From: Theropithecus gelada
Taxonomy: Eukaryota > Chordata > Mammalia > Primates > Cercopithecidae
Length of the DNA stretch: 64,000 nt
Assembly (NCBI RefSeq): GCF_003255815.1
Contig: NC_037682.1
Span: 1,664,458-1,728,457 of the forward strand
Direction: 5' to 3'
The notes under the pieces were generated by a model. That model made no database searches. It was given only the letters and a program-made list of their open reading frames with translations, and was not told the DNA's origin. Both the position numbers and the translations under genes were made by a program. Within the stretch, counting starts at the first letter, position 1. Every line of letters begins with the position of its first letter. Shown in pieces: positions 21,552-33,240 of this stretch.

Positions 21552-24500
21552 CTGCCAAGAGAGGAGACATGGTGTGGTCACTGCATGCCCATCAGACCCA
21601 GGGCCTGCCCACAGGGTCACTTTTGGCCAGCGCAGGTGTAGAGGCAGCTGCCCGAGCCCATCGGGGCAACCCTGACTCCCTGCCAGGCTCCAAGGACACC
21701 AACGGGACATCAACGGTGAAGCTGCTCCGCAGAGGAGCCAGTGGAGCTGCCCTGCATGGCGCCTCCTGGGAAGAAGGGCTGGCGCTCCCACTTGCCACCA
21801 CAGGCCCCTGCACAGAGCGCATCTTCACCCCTCACCACCTCCTCCAACCAGGGAGGGGCCGAGGATTAGGGCCCCCATCGCCCACCTTCCAGTTTTCCAG
21901 TGCTCTTGGAAGGACAGGCGAAGCAAACCCTCTCACTCCTGGCTTCTTTTGAGTTGGCCGGCCTGCCCCTGCCCCTGGTGGCCCTGGTGAAAACATACCG
22001 CAGGCCTTGTGAAGGGCACCTGCCTTCCTGGCTGGCCTGAGAGCACAGGGCCCCTGGCATTAGGCGGCAGCCTGGCCTGCAGCTCCAGTGTCCCTGCTGT
22101 CCACATGGCCTGGGGAGGCCACAGGGTGATGGGGATGGGGGACAAAGGTCTTTGCAGCAACCTGACCTTGTCCTTATTTTTTTCCTTTCTTGTTTTGAAA
22201 AGCTGCTAATGGTTTATTTAAGAGAGAAAAATGCTCCCTGACTGCCAGGGAAATGTTTCCCTTCAGCTTCTCACAGCAGATCTTCGCCTTAAAAGGCGAC
22301 CAGCGCAGGCCTCTGGGGGCAGTGCTGGAGCGGCCAGAGCCAGGCAGGGGCAGGGGCAGGGCCCACGGGCCCCGGCGCTCCCACTCCACCATCCCTCCAG
22401 AGCACAGGGCGTGGGGTCTGAGGAAGAGGAGGTGTAGGTGTGGATGGGCCACATGCAGCATAGGCACTCGGGGTCCCCATGGTACAGGGGTGGGACAGAC
22501 AGAGACTCGAGCTTCCGTGTAGCCTACAGCCCCTCGCCCCAGTACAGCGAGGCACCCAGACTCCACACCAGCCTCTGCCAGGCCATGCCCAGCATGTCCA
22601 CCACAGGGAAGGCTCTCCCCATGACGCTGGGCCTGGCCCTGACCAGGAGGCAGGCCTGCACCTCCCTGCCTTGAGCGCTCACGGCAGACCACACCCCCCG
22701 ACGCAGCGACAGCCTGGCCTTGGCCTTCCCATTTGGAGGGGTGGGTTGCAGTGGGGGCCCAGGCTGCCAAGTGGGCTACAAGCCATCTCCCTGCTCTGTC
22801 TTAGGAGCTGTGTCAACCGGCAAACTCCTGGTGGTGGTTACCTGGCGGTCATGCAGGGCTGCCAGCAGGAGCAGCTGTCAGCTCGCTCACTCTCAGGGTG
22901 TGCCCCAGGGCCCACTAAGGGAAGCTGCCCTACTGACAGTTCCTGCCCTCTCGCCAGCCTTCCAGGCCGGGGCTACCTTCCATCTCTGGTCCTCAGAGAG
23001 GGTTGGGCAGGGCGGAGCCTGGAGACCTGGCTTCCCTCTCCCAGGCTCTGGCTGTGGTCAGGAGTGACCAGCACTGGCGCCTCAGCCTCCCTGCCTCCTC
23101 CCGTCCGCACCTGCTCTCCTAGCACACAGAAGAAAAGTGTGTACCAGGCCCTCCAGGCCGGGCCTCCCCAAGCTGCTCCCCCAGTTTCACCCTGTCCCCA
23201 GCACCCAGGGCTGGCCGGGCCCCGGAGCTTGGTGCACTGTGAGACAAGCCTCCTGCGAGCCCACCTTCTTTGGACCTGGTCACTCATTCCAATGGGGCAG
23301 GAGGACAGGCACTGACCCAAAGGTAGTAGGACCAAGGGGATGCGCAGGACACGGCCTCTGCTCCAGGAAGGGCTATGCGGGCACCAACAGAGGGACTTCC
23401 ACGAGAGAGCCCCAAACGCCTGGCAGCACCCACGTCTCCCTAACCTCAAGTGCCCTCCTTCCCAGAAGAGCAGGCTCTCAGCGAAGGCCCAGGCCCAGGC
23501 AGGAAGCAGTCACCCTGAGGCAGCCCACTGCTCGGTCCAAGCCAGCAGCAGTTGCTGAGGAGGCCTCAGAGCACAGGACACCCCTGCAGCGCCCGCCTCG
23601 TCCTTAGTCACTCTTGGCTTTGCCCAGCGGAGAAAACAGAACTCTGCTGCGCCCCCCGCAGGCTCACAGGCTCTGAAACAGGCTCTGTGCCGTCCAGGCC
23701 CAGGGGTCTGCCCAGTCACGGCCTCAGTGGCCCAGCTGCCCCTCACCCAGGGAAGTGCCGAGGCCCTGCACCCTGCTCCCAGGAGCCTGGGGGCACAGAA
23801 AGACCAAGTCCTTGGATGTGGAGGGAGGACTCAGGGAGCAGGCCCCGGCCACAGCCAGGACAGAGATGGCACTGAAGGGACCAGGGAGTGGACACTGGAC
23901 CTCCGCCCACCCACAGGGCTGCTGTGACCACTTGGAAGAAGCAGAAAGGCAGATGGTGCGTGCACAACCCCCAGAACAAAGCCCCCCACACTGTTCCCAG
24001 CCCAGCAGGTGGCCTCTGAGTCTGGGTCCTGCCCGGCAGGCACCACGCACGTGGGAGGGGCTGGGCCGGAAAGAACCACCTCCCTCCTGCCTCCCACACA
24101 CTCACCAGACTCGCCCTCCTCCCTGCTCCAGATGCCCTGCCCTGCCCGCCACAGGGGTCTGCACCCTGCTTGTGGGCACCAGCTGCTGCTCTGCCAACTT
24201 GCCCATCTTACACCAGGCCTAGCAAATTTCTCCTGGTCCTTTAAGAGCCTGTCAAATGCCACCCTCCTCATTCTCGCCAGTGGTACCCATGATACTGTGC
24301 CAGTCAGCCTCCTTGTCACCCAGCAAGCACATAACCGATCCCTACTGGGAAGAGAGGCAATCCCTGCTGGACACGAATTTGGTGGGCAGGGGAAGGGGCA
24401 CAGGGAGACATCAGTGCTGCTGAGCTCCTGTGGAGAATGCAGCCAGCCACACAGTCACCACACAGGGGGCCTCGCCCTGCCAACAGCAGGTGCACACTGC

Positions 24501-26997
24501 TTCACAGGCAGGGGGAGCTGGGGAGTGGGCTGGGAGCTGCCCACTCCTCGTCCACCCTGAGGGACAAGGACAGCACAACCAAGTGCCCCGCGCCTGTGCC
24601 ACGAGCATCAACTTCATTATCACAGGGACGGGACCCTGGCCAGGCCCCACGGCCCACAGGAATGGGGTGCTCCCAGGCTCAGGGACCCCCACTCACCCAG
24701 AGCGCACTTGCTGTGGAAGTCAAGAGAAGCCTGCAGACCCTGAGGTGGGTGGGCAGCAGCAGCAGGTGGCCCTCGTCTGGCACTTCCCACCACAGGTCAA
24801 TGCCAAGCGGTGGGGCAGGCACCAAGGGCCCAGAAATGCAAGTCCCCAAGCCCAGGCCTGGAAAAATACGGTGACCAGGCAGTGTGTGGGGTGCAGGAGA
24901 GAAAGGCCCGCAGGCACCGCCTCCGAGGAGGGCGTGGTCCTTGGACCCCACTCAGCCTTCTGCACCAGGCCCCTCACGCTCCTTGGTTGGGGTGAGTGTC
25001 AGTGCTGGTTGGTCCACCCAGAGCCTGAAAGTCAAGGCTCCCAGTGATCCCTTTCCCCAAGACCCGGCCAGGCAGAGCCCCCAGCAGCCACCCAGGGCTC
25101 AGCACACCTTGCTGCCCAGGGTGCACGCCACGGGCGCCTCCCGTCACCCCAACATGCAGGGGAGGGCATCACATGCTGGGGTGCTTGGCACCACCCCCAC
25201 CCCTACATTTCTGATGTGGCCTTCCAGATGTTGGGTGGGGCCTGAGAACTACATTTCTAATACAGTGTTCTAACCCAAGTTCTCCCTGGGTGCTAACCCC
25301 ACTTCCGTCACAGGGCCTCAGGCCAAGGGGTGGGAAGGCCCCCGGAGCCCCTGTCCATCTCTCAGCACAGCCTGCACTTCCCACAGGCTTCGGCCAGCCG
25401 GCAGCTGTGGAGTGTGACTTCTTCTCTTCTGAGTTTAACTGTCTGCTCCCCCAGACAGGTCAGCAGCCCCAGACAAAGCGAGCTTTCACCAGCCTACTGT
25501 GCCCTCCGCAGAGAGGCCCACTGAGAATGAAAAAGCCAAGATGGCACAAGGAATGCCTGCAGACACCTCAGACCAAACGTCCACACAGGCAGGTGCCGCT
25601 GCTGTGCTAGAACCTCAGCCCCACGTGGCTGCCATGCTCTGCTGCGCCTCGGCCCCTCCACGTGTCCAGCTCCCAGCCAGGGTGGAGCTCCAAGCGTCCG
25701 GCTCCCATCGCTTCCCTTGAAACCTCCCTGAGCCCCAGGGAAGGGACCCTGCCCGTCTTCCTTAGGGCCTGGCTGGGCTCCAGGCCTGCCTCTGTGTTTC
25801 CTGTGGAGCTGGTTTCAGCATTTGGCCTCAGACACAAACACGCTGGCACACACACACGCACACATGCCAGTCCCCTCACACCACTGATGTCAGGCACCGT
25901 TCCTGATTTGAACTCAACGAGTTCTGCCAACCTGCTCACACATTTCCAAAACCTCCCAGTTTCACCTTAAGATAGGACATCTTCGGCAGGGTCCCGGCAG
26001 GCACCCTTGCGTCTACTTGTGGAGTCCTCCGTGTTGAACGCACAGGTGATCAGGAGACAGGGAAGGAACCCATGAAGAGAAAGATGGAGCCGGGTGCCCA
26101 GGGACAGGCAGAGGCACGGAGATGCAGACGCGTGCCACAGCCCCCGCCCCTGGAGGGCACGTCCAGCAGGCCACGCTCGCCTCACACCCCCACCAGGCAA
26201 CCCCACCAGGGAGGACGCGCCCACTGCTGCAGCTGGCTGTGCCTGCCCCACTCCCCTGGCCCCTCATGCCCACACACAGGTAGGTGCAGACCCCCCCTAC
26301 ACACAGGTGCACGCTCCCACACACGGGCGCACATTCCCACACACGCCTGTGCACACACCCAGCTGAGTGGTGTGGACAGGGAGGCACCCCTGCAGCAGGT
26401 CAGAGAAAGTACAGGTAAGAAAAGTCAAAAATGGATTTTCCGGCAACATCCCTATGGCAGCCAGCACAAAACCAGGTGCCCAGGAGCCCCATGCCACTTC
26501 TCTGGACAAGGCCACACAAGGACAGGCTCCAGGTCACCTCTGCCTGAGTGGCTGAAGCCCCTGCCCAGGGCACAAGTAGCCGAGGGCTGGGACAATGACA
26601 GGCACACCTGCTGGTGGTGGAGGCACCACACCCTGCGGGCTGCGGGCAGACACGGCAGGCTCCTGCGCTGGCAAGGTGGGTCAGCCCTGAAGGCCGAGGA
26701 CACCGAGCCCTGCTCCTCTCCCACAGAGCAGCAGGAAGTGCAGGCGGCTAAGGAAAGCTCGACTCGGCAGGGCTCCAGAGCAAACCCGCCAGGCTGGCCC
26801 GGGACTGCACAGCTGCCTCTGCCCTGGACAGCATGCCGGTTGCCCAGCACAGCTCGCTGCACAGCCACCGGCCACACGGGGAGGGCAGCCATGGACACAG
26901 TCCACTGCCTCCCCAGCCTGACGTCCTGGGGGCAAGAACAGGACAGACAGACAGATGTCCTACACACCGCTCCCCCGGCCAGGCCGGCAGGTGTTAC
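21552..26997 (-). other. MOB2: MOB2 intron 1 of the short isoform (5446 bp)
   Basis: GC-rich, mostly unique DNA with few repeats (a MER5-like relic at 25180 and CA-rich degenerate runs at 25840 and 26270-26360). Frames here show no domain or matching splice signals. An AT-richer patch at 22170-22260 on the - strand has an AATAAA-like motif but nothing coding beside it that I recognise. Confidence 0.7.
25180..25275 (-). repeat. MER5-like DNA transposon relic
   Basis: On the + strand ggcaccacccccacccctac, tttctgatgtggcc, gggtggggcctgagaactac and atttctaatacagtgttcta resemble a scrambled or repeated MER5A core. Short and diverged. Confidence 0.4.
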
Positions 26998-27029
26998 CTG
27001 AGCATTTTGCTGACAGCCTGAAGCACCAT
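26998..27029 (-). CDS. MOB2: MOB2 alternative first coding exon (MVLQAVSKMLR start)
   Basis: 32 coding bases from ATG at 27029 end in CTCAG followed by the donor gtaacac. They encode MVLQAVSKML plus AG, which joins exon 2 (G-AAG-TCC) to give MLR-KSKAK in frame. I recall MVLQAVSKVLRKSKAK as the N-terminus of mouse Mob2, so the exon is real and conserved. This start gives 242 residues. The frame stays open upstream to another ATG at 27107 (26 more codons, MLGDHCSL...), which would give 268 residues, a length I recall for a human isoform. This differs from the 237-residue form starting MDWLMG, whose first exon I did not find. The start choice is unresolved. Confidence 0.85.
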
Positions 27030-27107
27030 TTTGCAGCAGAGTCCGGTTTGCGGGGACTGGCTGGGCAGGGCTTGGTCTTCAGGGAGACTGCAGTGGTCTC
27101 CCAGCAT
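27030..27107 (-). CDS. MOB2: MOB2 N-terminal extension for a 268-residue isoform (candidate)
   Basis: 26 in-frame codons from ATG at 27107 (MLGDHCSLPEDQALPSQSPQ, then six more residues ending CCK) lead straight into MVLQAVSK. 37 first-exon residues plus 231 shared residues equals 268. There is no in-frame stop back to about 27353. The alternative is that this stretch is 5' UTR and translation starts at 27029. Confidence 0.5.
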
Positions 27108-27116
27108 GATGTGGGC

Positions 27117-27175
27117 GATGGGGAGGTGGGGAGGGGAGTTAAGGAGGGGAGGTGAGGAGGGGAGGTGGGGCGGGG
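27117..27175. repeat. GGGGAGGT-type purine-rich tract
   Basis: Imperfect tandem units of ggggaggt/ggagg on the + strand, almost pure purine on one strand. Able in principle to form triplex or quadruplex structures. It adjoins the MOB2 first exon. Confidence 0.8.
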
Positions 27176-27330
27176 TGCTGGCCGGCCAGCACTCACAAGT
27201 GCCTGCTGCTGGGCCCTGCAGCCTCTCTCGGCCCTCCACCCTCACTCCCTGACCAATGGGACGCCTGGCAGAGACAAACAGCTGCTCCCTTTCCAGAGGC
27301 AAGGGCCGGCCAAGGCTGGTTAAATAAGGG
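27118..27330 (-). promoter_or_regulatory. MOB2: promoter-like region for the short MOB2 transcript
   Basis: Upstream of the first exon on the - strand there are in order TTATTTAA (27327-27320), an inverted CCAAT box (ATTGG, 27257-27253), a GC/Sp1 box (CCCCGCCCC, 27175-27167) and a 55-bp pyrimidine-only tract of CCCCTCC units (about 27175-27118) ending just before the ATG at 27107. These are promoter features by pattern only; no transcription start is known from the sequence. The pyrimidine tract could instead serve as a splice acceptor tract. Confidence 0.4.
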
Positions 27331-27359
27331 AGCATCTGAATCGGCCTTTCCAAAGTGGC

Positions 27360-29365
27360 ATGGCTGTCAGAAAAGGCGGTGGGGGTGGGACCAGAAGGGA
27401 AGGGACAGGGCCGTCCTCGACCTGCAAGAAGGACCCATCAGAGAGGTCCCGGGGTCCACCTCAAGGTCCTCTGGTGCCAAGCCCCCAGGAAAGCCCTTCT
27501 GAACACAGGTAGCAGCTCTGCTGATGAGCTCCAGGTTGATGGCACCCCCTCACCCTTGTCCGGCCCAGCCCAGCCCAGTCACTGCTCGGGCTGGGGACAG
27601 ACAAGATGGGCCGCCCTGCCCTGCAGTGTGTACACAACTGGAGGCACTCAAAGTGGCTCTCCCACTGGATGGCCCTGGAGAGAGAAGGGGCCAACCAGCT
27701 TCTGGGGTGCCTGGACAGTGCTGGGCTGAGGCTGCGGCCAGCCAGGGCCACAGGGCACCCAGCCCAACAGAAATGCCCAGAGCAGCTCCCCGTGGGGGCA
27801 CATGGAGGGGCATGGCCCTGGCCTTCCTTCTGGCTGGTCTGCACACAGAAGACCGCCACGTCCCGAAAATGCAAACACCTGAGAGGACAATGTTCTCTCC
27901 TCGTCCTGAGTCAGTGTGGACCCCACTGGCAGCGACAGCCCCCGACAACACGGGCTCATCAGAAGCCCCACCCACCCACATGGGAGCCGTACTTCCTGTG
28001 CTTCCCGCCAATCAAGAGACCCCAGCATCTCCAGCCACTGCCCCTCAGAAGCTGTCCCAGCACCTCTGTCGGTGTGAAGCCCTGCAGGAGTCAGGACACA
28101 GCCCGTGGCACCGGCTGCTGCGGGGAGCACACGGCCATCAGGAAAGCAGCCAGGGCTCACCCCTATCAACATCAGCCACCATGGGAGCTGTGGTGTCTCG
28201 ACTGCATGCACACACACAGCCTGGGCGCACGGGGAGATGGCCAGCACAGACACACTCTCCAGGAGCCACGGCGGAGGAGGATGGACCCAGGCCAGCACCC
28301 CCTCCCTAAGCAGCAGCAGCAGCAGGCCCAACAGGCTGCAGTTTCATTTTCCCCACTAGGCCAGTCCCTAAGCCACGCTCTGAGCAGTGCGGAACTCGTC
28401 TCTACAGAACGAACAGCCCGGTGAGGCTCAGGATGTCCACGTGCCCATGGGCCTTCCTCTGCCCTGACAAGGCCATCCCACAGCCCTGTGGTGCCACATA
28501 CACCCAGGCACCGTGCTCCCGGCTGCCGGTCTGCCCTCAGGGGCTCCACCAACAGTAGGGACACAGGTGCTGGCAGATCACCCAAGCAGCAAAGGGAGCC
28601 ACAGGAAGAGCGGGCTCCGGGCGTGGGGAGGCCCCCGTGAGTAGCAGGGCTGGTACCAGAAGGTGCACGACGCAGACCTGCCCACTCTCGGGAGGCATGA
28701 CTTGGACAGAGGAGGCCATGCAGAGGCCCACGAGAGGGAGAATGAGCTGCTGGGGGCTGGAGGGCACAACACAAGGCACACTGGGGATGGTGGAAGCTTT
28801 GGGCACAAGAAGCCAGAAAACGGGGCAAGGCAGTGGTGAGGGTGGCATGGGGGAAGGGAAACAGGACAAGGTGCCGGGTAGGGTGGGCAGAGCACATTAA
28901 ATGTGCCCAGTGGGTCTGGTCAGCACATGGCAGCTCTGTGGCTTATGCCACTGTCCTGAGAGGGCTGGGCTGGCATGCGGAGGAACGTCCACATTCTTCT
29001 GTGTTTGCTCACTGGGGCACACGTGCAGGGAGCAGGTATTCCTATTGATCAAAACTTAGGGGGTGTGGCGGGGGGGAGGGGCAGCCAGAACCCACAGACA
29101 CTGAGCTACAGACACCACACTGGGAAGAGGAGCAGACGCAGAGCAGGCCCTGCAGACTCCACGGGGAGCTGCCACAGAGGCCCGCAGGCCAGTGACAGGT
29201 GCCAGTGTGGCCTGACCCCGCCACCCCAGAAAAGGAAGAGCAAAAGCACCTTCCAGGCACAGCCAAGGCCAGGAACAGAGCACAGGAGCAGGGCAGAGGC
29301 ACCGCGCAGTGGGGAGCAGTCAGAACCAAGGCGGGATGGGGCGGGGGCACGAGTCATGTGTCTGT
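27360..29365. other. unique GC-rich sequence upstream of the short MOB2 promoter
   Basis: No exon or interspersed repeat that I can support. A short (CAG)5 lies at 28309-28324. It may be first-intron sequence of a longer MOB2 transcript. Confidence 0.5.
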
Positions 29366-29369
29366 GTCG

Positions 29370-30207
29370 GAAGTTATTTTACCTTTAATAAGCTTTTAGT
29401 TTTTAGAAAAGTGTTAGATTTACAAAGAAGCTGCAAACACAGAATCCCCACAGCCCCACACTCACTCTTCCTATTGCTAACCCTTACACTAGGATGGCCT
29501 GTTGGTTAACAATGAACGAATCCATATTGACGCAGCAAGGTCCACACCTGACTGGATCCACGTGCTGCTCTCCTCATGATGAGGCTGGGCTGTGGGTGTG
29601 GGGAGGAAGAGCACAGAGGGAAACGTCCCTCTCGTCCCCCCGTACCCAAGGCCCGTCCTGTCAGCGCGGCTCATCGCGGGAGGTGCTGCCCGATCTCCTG
29701 GCTGAGGTTGTGACTGTCAGGTCTCCCCGTGCAAAGATGCTCTCGTACTTCCCGTCCCACACTGCGCTCTCGAAGGAAGCTGCTGCACGCAGCCACACTG
29801 AAGGGGCAGGGACCACCCTTTACCACCCTGACGGGAGGGGTAGCTATGGGAATTACTGGAAGTTCTGCACCAGACAGCGGCCTCTTCTCAGTCACTCGTT
29901 TATATATTCAGCCATTTGTTTATATTGGGATGAAGTCACGGCTATTGAGGCTGCACTCTGAGCTAGAACACAACACTACTTTGTTTTGCGAATCACACTG
30001 TCCGTCCTTGGCCCTGGGGAGCTCCTGCCGTCGGCTGCTGGGTCCCCTGACGCGCCCCCATCAACAGACTTTTCATTCTGGGGCATGTCCTGACTTCCTG
30101 GCACTGTAGGGTGCTCCAGGTTCCTCCTGCAATCCCTGCCCTGGCCCAGGAATCAGCCCCTTCTCCAAGGAGCCCTGGTTCTTTTTCATTGGAGAATACT
30201 AAAAACT
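29370..30207 (+). mobile_element. L1 LINE 3' end (old L1M type)
   Basis: Sense-strand motifs of the old L1 3' end in order: tttagaaaagtgttagattt, attcagccatttgtttatat, gctattgaggctgcactctg, ggcactgtagggtgctccag and tcagccccttctccaaggag, followed by ttggagaatactaaaaactg. No coding capacity. Confidence 0.75.
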
Positions 30208-30495
30208 GGCCAGGCATGGTGGCTCATGCCTGTAATTCCAGTATTTTGGGAGACCAAGAAGGGACATCACTTGAGCCCAAGAGTTTGAGACCAGCCTGGG
30301 CAATAAAGTGAGACCCCATCTTTACAAAAAATGTACAAATGAGCCAGGCTTGGTGGTGAGTGTCTGTGTTCCCAGCTACATGGGAGGCTGAGGCAGGAGG
30401 ATCACTTAAGCCCAGGAGGTGGAGGCTGCCGTGAATCACACCACTGCACTCTGGCCTGGGGGACAGAGCGAGACCCTGCCTCAGAAAAGGAGTGA
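30208..30495 (+). repeat. Alu (J-type)
   Basis: ggccaggcatggtggctcat through gcactctggcctgggggac and a degenerate A-tail. Both arms are present and diverged. It inserted at the end of the L1 fragment. Confidence 0.92.
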
Positions 30496-30516
30496 ATGAA
30501 TTAAACACTGAGACCC

Positions 30517-30795
30517 AGCCAGGCACGCTGATTCACATCTGGAATCTCAAGAGCACTTTGACAGGCCCCCAGGTAAGTGAGTCACTTGAGGCCAGGAGTT
30601 TGAGATCAGCCTGGGCAACACAGCAAGACAAGACCCCCATCCCTAAAACAATTTAAGTTATCTGGGCGTGGTGGCACGTGCCTGTTGTTTCAGCTACTGA
30701 GGAGCTGCGGTGGGAGGCTCGCTTGAGCCCAGGAGGCTGGAGGCTGCAGTGAACCGTGACTATACCACTGCACTCCAGCCTGGGTCTACACAAAC
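30517..30795 (+). repeat. Alu (old J-type)
   Basis: agccaggcacgctgattcac, gaccaggagtttgag-like and gcactccagcctgggtctac in order. Strongly diverged, directly after the previous Alu in the same orientation. Confidence 0.85.
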
Positions 30796-31304
30796 GAAAA
30801 ACAACACACTAAGATCAGAGCACTGGGTGGGCTCACTGCCAGTGGGTGTCACTGCTTCCAGGCCCTCTCAGCTGGAAGAACACGGAGGCACACGTGTGTA
30901 CACACATGCACTCAGACGCCTCAATCTCCACCTACATGGCGACATTTGTATCTACACTAAGCTAAGCAGGGGTTCCCCCTGAGGTCTCCAGCCCACCCCT
31001 GCAGCCATCACTGCCTCGACCACACTGGCCAGACGACCATACCTGCGCATCTGTAGCCTCCCCTCCAACGAGGAGACTCCTGGAGAGCTTCGTGTTTTCA
31101 ATCATTTTGTGAAAACAGCAGAAGACGAGCTCAAATGCTACAGAAGCAGCAAAGCAATGCCCCTGGCACCCTCACAAAGACACAGGGAAAGGGGGTCACT
31201 TAAAAGCAGGCACAAAAAAGTTTCACGGTTGTGTCTAGTGAAAATCAAAAAGAATAAAGAAGAGAGTAACACCCCCCACTGCCAATTAAAACATCCCAGA
31301 AAGA

Positions 31305-31676
31305 CACACACGTAACACAGACCAAGACACACAACACAAAGACACACACACAACACAGACGGAGACACACAACACAAAGACACACAACACAGGTGAAGAC
31401 ACACAACACAGATGAAGACACACACATAACACAGGTGAAGACACAACACAGATGAAGACACACAACAGACGAAGACACACAACACAGACGAAGACACACA
31501 CATAACACAAAGACAGAGAACACAGACGAAGACACACAACACAAAGACACAACACAGACGAAGACACACACACAACACAAAGACACAACACAGACTAAGA
31601 CACAAAACACAGATGAAGACACACAACACAGACAAAGACACACAACAGATGAAGACACACAACACAGATGAAGACT
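31305..31676. repeat. GAAGACACACAACACA minisatellite/VNTR
   Basis: About 370 bp made almost only of A, C and G in imperfect units such as agacacacaacac plus aaagac, ggtgaagac or gatgaagac. Unit length varies from about 11 to 20 with a core of roughly 16-17. On the reverse strand several frames stay open (Cys/Val/Leu-rich), a composition effect and not a gene. Confidence 0.95.
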
Positions 31677-31723
31677 ACAACCCAATAAGACAGGGAAACA
31701 ATGAGATTTAAGAAAATATTTGA

Positions 31724-32027
31724 GGCCAGGCGCTGTGGCTCACACCTGTAATCCCAGCACTTTGGGAGGCCAAGGCAGGCAGAGGTCAGGAGTTCAAGAC
31801 CAGTCTGGCCAACATGGTGAAACTCCATCTCTACTAAAAATACAAAAATTAGCCAGGCATGGTGGCAGGCACTTGTAATCCCAGCTACTCGGGAGGCTGA
31901 GGCAGGAGAATCACTTGAACCCGGGAGGCAGAAGTTGCAGTGAGCCAAGACTGCACCATAGCACTCCAGCCTGAGGGACAAGAGCGAGACCTCGTCTCAA
32001 AAAAAAAAAAAAAAAAAGAAAAGAAAG
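31724..32027 (+). repeat. AluS, full length, with target-site duplication
   Basis: ggccaggcgctgtggctcac to a 19-A tail. It is flanked by agaaaatatttga at 31711-31723 and 32028-32040, an exact 13-bp direct repeat. Confidence 0.96.
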
Positions 32028-32953
32028 AGAAAATATTTGAAAAAAGAGGCAAAATAAGAATCAGGAATGAGAGGATAAACCATTTTTGAAATGACGTCTA
32101 AATTAGAAAGAATACAAAACCTCCACAATGTCCAAGTAGAGGATGGGAAGGAAGAATTTCTTAAAACAATAAAGGAAAGAAGAGATTTCTGCTTCCACTC
32201 GTGACAGAGTAACTGAAACTGGACCTCACCTCCACTGTCAACAACTACAAACTGAGTAGAATATATGAAGCTCCTGGCTTCAGACCCCAGATACCGCCGT
32301 GCAGGACGGTGGCCCCTGCGCACAAGCAGTGCGTGGGAGCCTCCCAGGCTGTAGGTGGGGACGGTGAAGCCGCACGGGGCCTGCAGTCCGGAGAAGCTGA
32401 GGTGGCAGGGATGGAAGTCTCAAGCTGCTGAGCTGTCGAAACCTGCAGGATGAGGAGGAGTCAGGATGGAGCTGCACAGAGAAGGGACTCTAAAAACATC
32501 AACAGCGAGGAAGAGAGGTTCTGGAGGTCACACGGGGCAGGAGACAGACATGTTCCCACACCCAGACTGGAGACACCTTGGGTGAACAGATTCAACAGAG
32601 ATTCCACAATGGCTGTGCCATGGGGACTGGGCTACAATAGCCCAGAGGGAGGGGTTCTCTGGACCTGGCACAACAAAGCTTAAAAACAAGCCTCAGATGG
32701 GTCCTAGTTAACCGACAGCAAATTAACTGCCTGCCAGAACAAACCACACTGCTCTTTAAGGGAGGAAAACAGAACTGAGACTTTCAACAACATTGCCACC
32801 ACAACACCTAGCCTACAAAAAAATTACTAGATAGAATGAAGCGGAAAAATGTAACTCATAACCAGGAAAAATAAGTGAACAGAAACAGGCCAAGAGATAA
32901 CAAAGATAATGAAAGTAACAAAGACTTTAAAAGAATGAAATAAATATATTCAA

Positions 32954-33240
32954 CGATTTATTTATTTACTTAGACAGTCTCCTCTATTGCCCAGGCTAGA
33001 GTGCAGTGGTGCAATGTCAGCTCACTGCAGCCTCCGTCTCCCAAGTGATTCTCCTGCCTCAGCCTCCAGAGCAGCTGGGATTACAGGTGAACGCCACCAA
33101 GCCCAGCTAATTTTTGTATTTTTGTAGAGATGGTTTCACTATGTTGGCTACGCTGATCTCAAACTCCTCACCTAAAGTAATCTGTCCGCCTTGGCCTCTC
33201 AAAGTGCTGGGATTACAGGTGTGAGCCACTGTGCCCGGCC
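32954..33240 (-). repeat. Alu (S/J), antisense, with target-site duplication
   Basis: tagacagtctcctctattgc to gtgagccactgtgcccggcc. Flanked by aatatattcaa at 32943-32953 and 33241-33251. Nested in the L1. Confidence 0.94.

Larger units (their letters stand above)
9665..27107 (-). other. MOB2: MOB2 gene (short-isoform transcription unit)
   Basis: MOB2 is a MOB-family zinc-binding adaptor that binds the N-terminal regulatory region of NDR1/NDR2 kinases (STK38, STK38L). It competes with the activator MOB1 and has been linked to DNA-damage signalling and cell morphology; it is found in nucleus and cytoplasm. Five exons on the - strand join in phase: 27107/27029-26998, 21551-21391, 21154-21061, 11612-11488, 10700-10384. 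Numbered on the human 237-residue form, the zinc ligands are C78, C83 (FCTGETC, exon 3) and H157, H162 (AHIYWAHF, exon 5), all intact. With the first exon seen here the product is 242 residues (start 27029) or 268 (start 27107). The shared 231 residues look identical or nearly so to human as I remember it. Introns are 5446, 236, 9448 and 787 bp. No frameshift or premature stop is seen, so the gene is intact. Confidence 0.95.

Noticed and set aside
21057..21791. 244-codon - strand frame joining MOB2 exons 2 and 3 through the intron
   Set aside because: It reads through the 236-bp intron 2; exon 3 is in its frame, but the exon 2 part is in a different frame from the true protein. Splicing gives the conserved MOB2 sequence.
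22174..22770. Possible processed pseudogene or hidden 3' end near 22170-22260 on the - strand
   Set aside because: There is an AATAAA-like motif and an AT-rich patch, but no recognisable parent gene, no A-tail at the right place and no target-site duplication.
28309..28324. CAG run as a polyglutamine codon repeat
   Set aside because: Only five units, not in a supported exon.
31138..31685. Cysteine/valine-rich reverse-strand frames of up to 175 codons as a cysteine-rich secreted protein
   Set aside because: They follow from the GAAGACACACAACACA array; several frames are open at once and no signal of selection can exist there.
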